Shown here: one piece after another, positions 55,922 through 64,000 of the stretch
Layout: every line of letters begins with the position of its first letter
Position numbering within the stretch: the first letter of the stretch is position 1
Assembly: GCA_024803745.1 (NCBI GenBank)
Contig: JANJXV010000025.1
Location: forward strand, 17,129,110-17,193,109
Source: Megascapheus bottae
Lineage: Eukaryota; Chordata; Mammalia; Rodentia; Geomyidae
Direction: 5' to 3'
Length of the DNA stretch: 64,000 nt
Notes under the pieces: generated by a model
What the model was told of the DNA's origin: nothing
The model's database searches: none
The model's input: only the letters and a program-made list of their open reading frames with translations
Position numbers and translations under genes: made by a program

Positions 55922-56121
55922 GGGCCGGGAGTTTGGCCTAGTGGTTAAAGTGCTTGCCTAGCATGCATGAAGACCTGGGTTCAATTCCTTGGTACTACAT
56001 ACATAGAAAAAAGCCGGAAGTGGTGCTGTGGCTCAAATGGTAGAGCTCTAGCCTTGAGAAAGTCCAAGGACAGTGCTCAGGCCCTCAGCTCAAGCCCAGG
56101 ACTGGCAAAAAAAAAAAAAAA
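55922..56121 (+). repeat. IDL-Geo SINE, youngest-looking sense copy
   Basis: Full length, gggccgggagtttggcctag to cccaggactggc plus A run. Perfect 15-bp duplications aaagaattactttcc at 55907-55921 and 56122-56136. Confidence 0.94.
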
Positions 56122-56241
56122 AAAGAATTACTTTCCATACCATGTTCCACTGCCTGATTCATGTTTTACATGCTGTATTCCAGCATTTAGTTCAGTTCTT
56201 GGCACATAGTACTCCATAAATTAAAAAAAATTCAGATCCCC

Positions 56242-56481
56242 TCTTTGTGGGGATTGTGGGTAATTGGGGTTTGAACTCATAGCCTAGGTACTGTGCCTTG
56301 GCTTTTTCATTCAAGGCTGGCACTCTACCACTTGAGGCAAAGCTTGAGTTCTGGCATTTTGGTAGTTAATTGGGGGAAAGAGTCTCAAGTACTTTTGTGC
56401 CTGGGCTGACTGCAAGCAGGCTTCAAATTGTGATCCTCAGATTTCAGCCTCTCTGACTAGCTAGGATTACAGGTATCAGCT
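56242..56481 (-). repeat. B1-Geo SINE
   Basis: Antisense, with a short insertion in the head. Confidence 0.72.
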
Positions 56482-56636
56482 CCCTTTCCCTCTTCAAATG
56501 GTTGTTCTTGGAATCTAGTTATTCTTGGCTTCTAAATGAGAATTCCAAACAATTCATTGTAAATTTAAGAATCTTGACCATCCTTCTGACTCTTCAGGGA
56601 TTGGATTTCCTTATTTTTGTGGATAATGTTTTGTTT

Positions 56637-57107
56637 TGTTTTCTCACCAGTACTATGACTTGAAGTCAGGGCTTGGAACACTCACTTGGTTTTTTCACTC
56701 TCTCCCCTCCCCTCCCCTCCCACCCCTTTCACTGTCCTGGGCTTTGAACTCTGGGCCTGAGCACTGTTCCTGAGCTTCTTTTGCTCAAGCCTAACACTGT
56801 ACTATTTGAGCTGCAGTGCCATCTCTGGGTTTTTCTGTTTATGTAATACTGAGGAATTGAACCTAGGGCTTTATGCTTGCTGAGCAAGCACTCTACTGCT
56901 AAGCCACATTCCCAGCCCTTTGGCCTTTTCACTCTTGACTGATGCTCTACCCTTTGAGTCACACCTCTGCTTCTGGCTTTTTGCTAGCTTTTTGGAGATT
57001 AAAAAAAAAAAACAAACCCTTGCCCATTTGTCAGCCTGTACTGTCTTCAAATCTCCATTCTCAGATCTCAGCCTCCTGATTAAAGGCATGAGCCACCCAA
57101 GCCTGGC
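56637..57107 (-). repeat. B1-Geo SINE split by IDL-Geo
   Basis: Antisense parts at 56637-56700 and 56920-57107. Confidence 0.7.
56732..56919 (-). repeat. IDL-Geo SINE, nested, older
   Basis: Antisense; ends aagccacattcccagccc; CT/CCCT run at its tail. Confidence 0.78.
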
Positions 57108-57399
57108 AGTGTCTTGTGTGTTTTTATTATTTTTTTCATAGTTCATACATCTTATTTCTCCCCCTACTTTTGCTCATCCTGTAAGGACGTTCTAGGTAGA
57201 TTTGACATTTGCTAGTAAATGGTAGTTGATTGTTCTATTGATAGTAAGTTTTATATTAACTTACGAATATATTTTCTCAGACCTACACTAAGAAGCAAAT
57301 TAATGTACATACCTTCCTCTTTTAAATCCCAATTGTTAGCAAGGCATTCATCTATTCACTTTTACTCTTTTTGCCTTTGTACTCTGGTTTGTTGACACT

Positions 57400-57592
57400 T
57401 TTTTTTAGCCGGTGCTGGGCCTTGAACTCAGGACCTGGACACTGTCTTGGACTTTCTCAAGGCTAGAGTTCTACCACTGGAGCCACATCACCATTTCTGG
57501 CTTTTTTCTATGTATGTGGTACTGAGGGATCGAACCTGGGTCTTTGTGCATGCTAGGCAAGTACTCTTACTACTAGGCCAAACTCCTGGCCC
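57400..57592 (-). repeat. IDL-Geo SINE with 10-bp target duplication
   Basis: Antisense; tgttgacact at 57390-57399 and 57593-57602. Confidence 0.88.
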
Positions 57593-57879
57593 TGTTGACA
57601 CTGTTCTAAGGGAGTAGGTAAAAAGAATAATTTGTCTTGTTTGTCGTATCTTTAGCAATTACCTGTTAGCCACTTTTCCTGATACATTCTGGCACCACTG
57701 ATTTGTTCTTTCAACTCTATTATCTTACAGAAGTTTATTTTCTAAATGAGTGTAGAAAGATAATATACAAAGGCAAAAAAGAAAGTAAAACCAGAACTCT
57801 CTGGCTTTATCTTAGATGCTGTATGTTGACTGTCTGGTCTTCCTTCTTTCTTTGTTTCTTCCTGGCTTATTTTTTATTT

Positions 57880-58043
57880 TTTATTTATTTTTGGCTCATC
57901 TTAGGGCTTAAGCTCTGGGCCTGAGCACTACTATTCCTGAGCTCCTTTTGCTCAAGGCTAGCATTTTACCACTATAACCACTGTGCCACGTCTGGCTTTT
58001 TTGGTGATTAATTGGAGATAAAAGTCTCAGTGACTTTCCTGAC
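57880..58043 (-). repeat. B1-Geo SINE, split host
   Basis: Antisense; stops at gactttcctgac. Confidence 0.72.
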
Positions 58044-58044
58044 T

Positions 58045-58240
58045 TTTTTTTTTTTTTTCCAGTCCTGGGCCTGAGTTCAGGGCCAGAGCACTGTCCTTGG
58101 ACTTTCCTCAAGGCTAGTGTTCTACCCTGAGCTACTGCACCACTTCTGACTTTTTCTATGTATGTGGTACCGAGGAATCAAACCTGCGTCTTCGTGTATG
58201 CTAGGCAGGCGCTCTACCACTAGGCCAAACTCCCGGCCCC
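58045..58240 (-). repeat. IDL-Geo SINE
   Basis: Antisense, near full length; ends ggccaaactcccggcccc. Confidence 0.85.
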
Positions 58241-58461
58241 TCCTTGACTCCTTTTTAAGCTAGACTCTGTTCCATGTGATATAGAGCCCTGGTATTTGTA
58301 CAGTGTCATTTATATAAAAAAGTGGAAAATTATCCTACATCTTGGGGGTAGGTTTTTGAGTTTTCTTTGATAGGGTAAACTGTTGTTTTCTCTATTTTAA
58401 GTTTTAGTAAAAAGTAAAAAAAAGTCTATGCTAAACCCTACACCCCTGCTTTTCTGTTGTT

Positions 58462-58650
58462 GTTGTTAGTCATGGGTCTTGAACTCAGGGTCTGGGTATT
58501 GTCCTTGAGTTTTCTCAAGGCTAGAGCTCTACTACTTGAGGCAAAGCACCATTTCCAGCTTTTTTCTATGTATGTGGTATCAAGGAATTGAACCTGGGTA
58601 TTTGTGCATATTAGGCAAGCACTCTACCTCTAGGCCAAACATCTGACCCA
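58462..58650 (-). repeat. IDL-Geo SINE
   Basis: Antisense; (GTT)n at the tail; ends ggccaaacatctgaccc. Confidence 0.8.
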
Positions 58651-58805
58651 TCCTTGGACACTTTTTGCTCAAGGCTAGAGGTCTGCCACTTGATCCACAG
58701 CACCATTTCCAGCTTTTTCCTGTGTATGTAGTACTCAGGAATTGAACCCAGGTCTTTGGGCATGCTAGGCAAGCACTCTACCACTGGACCATACTCCTGC
58801 CTGCC
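58651..58805 (-). repeat. IDL-Geo SINE, tail shortened
   Basis: Antisense; nearest SINE upstream of ZNF609 exon 2 (about 700 bp away). Confidence 0.8.
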
Positions 58806-59502
58806 CCTGAACCCTGCCTTTTTGGTCATTATTTGTAGCCTAGAGTTTGATAAGTAGGTATAACTTCTCTTAAGAGATAGATTGAGTCCTTTCTGAGAAT
58901 TCTCTCTCTAGTATCAGCCTTTGTCCCTGTCCTGAAATGGATTTTCACCAGTTCTTGCTTTTCTGTTTAACTTAATCCTAACTCTTTTGTCCTCAGTGTA
59001 AGAATTTTTACAGAGTTTGTACTGTTTTTAGTAGGGGAATGTTCTGTTAGTGGAGGGCTGTTGAAGCTTTTGCTAGGTCACATTCTGAGTATCTGATAAT
59101 TCCAGAAGCAGGGAGAAAAGAGTTGTGAGTAAAGTTGCGCTGTAGTTTGAATCTGCCATATACCAAGGTCTCTACTGACTGAACCAGGATTGCCAGTTGG
59201 TAGTGATAATAGAAATCAAGTCTTTCAGAGTGGGGAAATTAACTTTCAAGGACTCCTACTTAAGACTCACCACCAAAATCTCTGGGCAGTTGGAACTACC
59301 CTCCCCGGGGGAGCTGGAGTGGGAATTAATTTTCCCCTGGATCCAATGTGACTATGTTAAAAATACAGTTGAACCTGTTTGTCTTGTCCACTGTGAGGTG
59401 ATAGCCACACAGGAAGAGTCTGCTTTGTTGGGGAGTTTATTTCAGGCTGTCTCCTTGCCTGTATTGTTTCCTTTAACAGCTTTTTAAATTTTCTTTTTCC
59501 AG
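58806..59502 (+). other. ZNF609 intron 1 end and exon 2 acceptor
   Basis: SINE-free unique sequence ending in a T-rich tract and AG at 59501-59502. Confidence 0.75.
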
Positions 59503-59504
59503 CA

Positions 59505-59558
59505 ATGATGTTGTCCGCTGGGCATGTACTGACCAAGGTGGCAGGTCTGAGAACATAG
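59505..59558 (+). other. Upstream ORF in ZNF609 exon 2 (17 codons)
   Basis: ATG at 59505 (with a second in-frame ATG at 59508) opens a 17-codon frame ending at TAG 59556-59558, ahead of the main start at 59630. A second minimal uORF, ATG TAC TGA, lies at 59524-59532. Both are in the linear mRNA and in the circular exon. Confidence 0.6.
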
Positions 59559-59629
59559 CTGAAGCTGAAAATAGGAAAGCTGGGGGCAAGGAAGAGCCTT
59601 GAATCTTGAGGTGGGACGTTGACTCTAAG

Positions 59630-60376
59630 ATGTCCTTGAGCAGTGGAGCCTCCGGAGGGAAAGGAGTGGATGCAAACCCGGTTGAGACATACGACAGTGG
59701 GGATGAATGGGACATTGGAGTAGGGAATCTCATCATTGACCTGGACGCCGATCTGGAAAAGGACCAGCAGAAACTGGAAATGTCAGGCTCAAAGGAGGTG
59801 GGGATACCGGCTCCCAATGCTGTGGCCACACTGCCAGACAACATCAAGTTTGTGACCCCAGTGCCAGGTCCTCAAGGGAAGGAAGGCAAATCAAAATCCA
59901 AAAGGAATAAGAGTGGCAAAGACACTAGCAAACCCACTCCAGGGACTTCCTTGTTCACTCCAAGTGAGGGGGCAGCTAGCAAGAAAGAGGTGCAGGGACG
60001 CTCAGGAGATGGTGCCAATGCAGGAGGCCTGGTGGCTACTATTGCTCCCAAGGGTGCAGAGAAGGCGGCTAAGACATCCCGCAGTGTAGCCGGCTCCAAA
60101 AAGGAAAAGGAGAACAGCTCTTCTAAGAGCAAGAAGGAGAGAAGCGAAGGAGTGGGGACTTGTTCAGAAAAGGATTCTGGGGTCCTCCAGCCAGTTTCTT
60201 TGGGAGGACGGGGTGGTCAGTATGACGCAAGTGCAGGGGTGGATGCAGGAGCTGTGGAGCCGCTTGGGAGTATAGCTATTGAGCCTGGAGCAGCGCTCAA
60301 TCCTTTGGGAGCTAAACCGGAGCAAGAGGAAGGGGAGAATGAGTGTCGCCCGCTAAAGAAAGTCAAGTCTGAAAAG
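59630..60376 (+). CDS. ZNF609: ZNF609 coding exon (residues 1-249)
   Basis: The start is ATG at 59630, reading MSLSSGASGGKGVDANPVET; an in-frame TGA at 59600-59602 excludes an upstream start in exon 2. The exon gives exactly 249 codons and ends in phase 0 (..LKKVKSEK) at a GTAAGA donor. Residues about 20-45 (YDSGDEWDIGVGNLIIDLDA and following) form an acidic conserved patch. Residues about 80-180 are Lys/Ser/Gly-rich and disordered (KSKSKRNKSGK; KKEKENSSSKSKKERSEG). VKSE at residues 245-248 fits the sumoylation consensus. Full-length human ZNF609 has about 1,411 residues with one C2H2 zinc finger farther on, and is linked to cohesin-loader/Integrator function in neurons and to Rag gene control in thymocytes. 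The finger and all later exons lie right of the window. Confidence 0.97.
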
Positions 60377-63300
60377 GTAAGAGGCGGCCAGATCTGGCTG
60401 CCCATTGCTAGTCAGAACTGCCCTGGACCCACTGCCAAATGCTGTGCTCACTGTGGGAGGCTCATTACTTTGTGGGTAATGACCGGTTATAAGGTCAGAG
60501 CAGCTGGTAATGATAATGTAGTTTTGTTCCAAATTAGAGGATTCCCTACAGACTCATTTGCAGCAAGCCTGGACATTTTGGCATAGGATATCCCTTGTTG
60601 GGGGCAGTTACTTGGTAGAATGAATGTTCTTCTACTTTGTTATTGACCCACCTTAGACACTGATTGCTGGAGGCTGGTATCAAGTATCTTTACATGGTTT
60701 CCAGCCTGGCTGACATTTCATCATCAGAATTATAAGAGTTGATAAGTTCAATAGGCTTTTTTTTTTTTTTTTGGAGTACATGTTGAGTGCTGTTCTTAAT
60801 GGGATAAATGGTACTGCTGAGTCACTAGAAGAATAAAGGGTTAATTTACCAAGTGTTTATTGGTGGCTCCCAAAGAGCAAAGGGATATGGTTACAGAGCT
60901 GGTAAATAAGGGGTAGGAGGTACTAACTACACTGTGAAGTACTCAGGTCGTAGTTGCTTTTGTGACTATGAAAGTTTGGCCTAGAAAGATTCTTTGGCCC
61001 ATGAAAGTGTAGCTCTTTGCCAGCTATCTCCTGCAACTGTTGGAAATCAAAGTCTCCTGGTGGCTTTATAGCTGCCAAATAGTGTAATGATACCCTGTCT
61101 TCTGCTTGACGAGGAAGCATTGGTGCCTGTAGCTCCAGGAAAGGTCAGGACCAAGTCCCTCCTCTGGGAAGATAATCTTCACTGATGTCGCAGGAAATGG
61201 AACTTGCAGGGCTTTAAGCAGAGTAGGTGTGAGTCTAGGGTCAGCTCAGGTTGCCTTAAATTCAACAGCTTATGATTTCCTCCAAAGCAGCTTGCCCTGT
61301 GATGAACTGTTTAGTAGCTCTTGATGTTTCTGCTCTGCCTACCCAGTGCATTTAGCTGATCTTAGCAGATGTAGTCAGAATAAATTGATTTCTCTGTAAT
61401 TACATCAGCTGCAGTAGGGAATACTTATTTCCATATGTAAGTGTTAATAAATAAAGGCTGAATGTGTATGTCTGGGTGGTGGTACCCTCGCAGTGCCTGG
61501 ATTTTAGTGGTAGCTCATGCTTTCATTGCTGTAGGTATTTTGGTCTTTGCCTCTGGCACATCTGTAGCTTTTAGCAACATCTGGGCATCTCTGGGTAACA
61601 GGGCTATGAATTTCTTCCAGTAATAACACAATGGCTCATTCCCGTTTACCAGTGGCAGCTGCCAGAGAGCTGTCTGTGTTCCGGCGGCAGATGCTGTAGT
61701 CCACCTCAGTAGAGTCAGGTTCCAGCTGGTTACGGGCATGGTTCATTCTGTGCTGGCTGTGATTTGCCATTTTCTCTGGGGTGCAGATGGATAATACTCT
61801 TTTAAAGAGGCCTAGGAGTACCAGGAGTTCTTGATTCTGTTCCAGATTCATTAGATTGTTCTCTACATCTGGCTTCTGGAAACTTTTGCCATATATTCAT
61901 GTTCATAACCATTGTTCTTCCTCTGCTAAAAAGCACATCAGACAGTAGTCTTCATTTTCTTTTCTCTTTAGACTACTTAAGTTGTAATCTGCTAAGCCCA
62001 GTTGTAGCCTGTGGGTGAAAGGATTAGCTTTAGCTTAGCTTCATATTGGATTTAAGTCTAAATGTCCATGATTATCTCAAACAAAGAAGCAAGTGGAACC
62101 TATTTTCTCCCCCATAGGTGCAGAGACTAGTTGGGTAGCTGCCCTTCAGTTTATAAGTGGGCTGAAAGATGCAGAACATTTAGCTAAGAATATACCTTAG
62201 TGCTAGGAAGTTTTTCCTCTTAATCATATAGCTTTGCTTTACGTTTTACCTACTGGAAAGACAAAGCTATAGGATTTAGCTACTGGAAAGACAGAAAATG
62301 AAGCAATGAAAGGGAAGATAAAAGAAAAAAACGAAGTATCTGGGAAGTGCTTTGAGAAGCAGAAGATTTACTGTGCAGGAAGATCAGCAAGGGCCTGATT
62401 TCTAAAAAAAAAATTAATTTTTAAATTCCTTTTCTGTGCCTGAATCCCTTTGGACACACTGATTCTAGGGTGCATTACCATATTGTCTTATATGTAAGTA
62501 AATGTTTGGAAGTTGCTAGGAGATGAAAATACTGTGCAGGGAAAAAACATTTGTGGAATGAAAGGAGAGCAAGAGGTAAGATGAAAGAAAGGAAAAGGAC
62601 TGTGGGGAATGTAGCTCAGTGGTGGGATTCTTGCTTAGCATGCATGAGTCCTTCAGTTCCCAGCAAAATGTTCCCTTCACCCCATTAAAAAAAAAAAAAA
62701 AGGAGAAAAAGGAAAAGGAGACTTGGAGTGGAGTTGTAGCTTTGAGAAACAAGGGCTCCCCCAGAGTGCTGGACGTAGTTCTTAGTCCTCGTTGATGGTT
62801 AGTTTTATAGTTTTTTTTTAAATCTTAAAATTTTTCTCTGAAATGTGGGCTTGCCTTTAGCCTAACTGGTTTGGAATGTTCCTTTGTAAGGACAAGCCAC
62901 AGAACCAGAACAGCAAAGCAGATGTTTTGATGCAATCTGGAGTTGTATACTCTAAACTAGGAGAACCTCATAAAATTCGGAAAGTGTCTTAAGAAGAGTG
63001 TTCTGAGCCCTCCCTGGCAAATAGGGAAGAGGACTTGTTACAAGTTGAGTACTAGCTAATGAAGGAAATTTGAATATTCAAATTAATATCTCAGGAGCCT
63101 TCTCTTTCATCCCAATAAGCAAGCATCACAGACTGTGGCTGAGATTTTCTGTCAAGCTGAGGATGTGGATTTCTCTTCATGGAATCTACTTTAATTCCAC
63201 CACACTTCTCTGGCAGGGCTCACTGTGCTGTCTAAATTCTAGGGAAGACCAGAGATGGCTGTTAGCAACTGTTCCTGCTCGGAATTGTTGAACACTCCTG

Positions 63301-64000
63301 CCTCATACTTTCTGCCAAGGGAAGAAATGGGGGAGGGGATATTGGGAGAGGAATAAACAAGACAGAGCACTCAGGCTCCTGCCTGCTTGCTCCCTTGCCT
63401 TTGGTTTGATTGATAGGTTGTTAGGGATAGAAGGAGAGAGGAGGAGGGAAGGAGTCTGTCTTGAGTCTCCCAAGCACAGTGCTTTTTGTTGTTGATCTGG
63501 CAGACAAGGGGGAGAAAAAGGAATTTACAAACCACAGACTATGGTGATCTGTCTGTGCAGACTCTGTCAAGGCTTCTATCTAGGAGTTTAAAGAAACCTT
63601 CCCCCCTTCCCCTCCAAATCACATAAGGTAGGCTGTAGTGGTTAAAGGGTCTAGAATTTTGCAACCCCAAACTTGCTTCTTTTAGTAACTATTTTTATTT
63701 TTTATTTCACTGTTTTTGTTTTTAACATTGTTGAAAATCAGCTTCTACTCTTTCAAGGTGCTGCATCTATTTACCCCTTTAGTTTTGGTCACATATGCTA
63801 CCATATCTGTGTTTTAAGGCATCTTCTTTTGCCCTTTCGTGTTGTAATCCTTCATTGCCCAACCAAGGTCAAACCTTTTTTTATTCTTTCTCATCTAAGG
63901 CTTTCTTAACACCTTCTGCAGCTATTGGCACTGCAGTCAGCCTTGCCTCCTGAAGCCAGATGCCCTCAAGCATTTTCCTTCTTGGAAAAATAAAGTTACT
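60377..64000 (+). other. Start of ZNF609 intron 2
   Basis: The sequence after the donor at 60377 is mostly unique. The reading frame stays open into the intron for 69 codons to a stop at 60584-60586. No exon was recognised. The only clear SINE is the ID element at 62604-62703. A short imperfect duplication of 'ctactggaaagaca' lies at 62251-62294. Confidence 0.7.
62604..62703 (+). repeat. ID-like SINE
   Basis: Sense; gtggggaatgtagctcagtg head, gcttagcatgcatgagtcct loop, 16-nt A run. It is the only SINE recognised in the visible part of intron 2. Confidence 0.72.

Larger units (their letters stand above)
59503..60376 (+). ncRNA. ZNF609: ZNF609 exon 2, circRNA-forming exon (circZNF609)
   Basis: The exon lies between the acceptor ttctttttccag (AG 59501-59502) and the donor GTAAGAGG at 60377. 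Its length is exactly 874 nt, the published length of human circZNF609 (hsa_circ_0000615). Joining its 3' end (..GAAAAG) to its 5' start (CAATGATG) keeps the reading frame: GAA AAG | CAA TGA. The circular ORF is therefore 747 + 6 = 753 nt including the stop. In human, circZNF609 is abundant in muscle precursors and was reported to be translated, though how much protein it makes is disputed. Circularisation in this species is inferred from conservation; no RNA data are available here. Confidence 0.85.

Noticed and set aside
1..64000. CRISPR array, prophage or bacterial operon structure
   Set aside because: The repeats are dispersed SINEs with A tails and target duplications, and the genes have introns; the DNA is mammalian nuclear.

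Overview
The window is mammalian nuclear DNA: intron-containing genes with GT/AG splice sites, one CpG island, and a very dense load of SINEs and microsatellites. The SINEs point to a geomyoid rodent (kangaroo rat, pocket mouse or pocket gopher). The commonest young element has an ID-like, tRNA-derived left half joined to a right half ending in 'ccaggactggcAAAA', which fits the published IDL-Geo family of Geomyoidea. The host call is from memory of that family and was not searched.

Layout. (1) 1-26,690 is the 3' end of TRIP4 (ASC-1) on the + strand. Its last three coding exons are at 1846-1937, 19615-19717 and 26392-26459, joined by 17.7-kb and 6.7-kb introns, followed by a short 3' UTR. (2) About 26,690-35,000 is intergenic, full of SINEs plus fossil DNA transposons. 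(3) About 35,030-36,320 is a CpG island holding the promoter and non-coding exon 1 of ZNF609 (+ strand, donor after 35755), with a (GGC)11 tract and a strongly G-skewed start of intron 1. (4) 35,756-59,502 is ZNF609 intron 1: almost SINE-free to 39.8 kb, then SINE-saturated to 58.8 kb. (5) 59,503-60,376 is ZNF609 exon 2, with the start codon at 59630. It is exactly 874 nt, and joining its end to its own start gives a 753-nt ORF stopping two codons past the junction, the known architecture of circZNF609. (6) 60,377-64,000 is the start of intron 2. TRIP4 and ZNF609 are tandem, as in human chromosome 15q22.

Repeats. Two large SINE families share one right-hand monomer. IDL-Geo has a tRNA/ID-like head. 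A second family, here provisionally called B1-Geo, has a 7SL/B1-like head ('cctgtaatcctagctactcagg'). The shared tail carries its own A-box-like (TGGCTCAAGTGG) and B-box-like (GAGTTCAAGCCC) motifs. Monomeric ID elements, B1 monomers and B1+ID dimers are also present. Three insertions of one L1-like 3' end are visible, including a 32-bp insertion with a perfect 19-bp target duplication. By hand count SINEs lie mostly antisense inside the two genes (about 65 antisense, 23 sense) but about evenly between them (8 and 8).

The two genes have no obvious joint pathway: TRIP4 is a subunit of the ASC-1 complex (transcription coactivation, ribosome-collision quality control) and ZNF609 is a nuclear zinc-finger regulator. 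Boundaries of old repeats are by eye and may be off by 5-20 bp.
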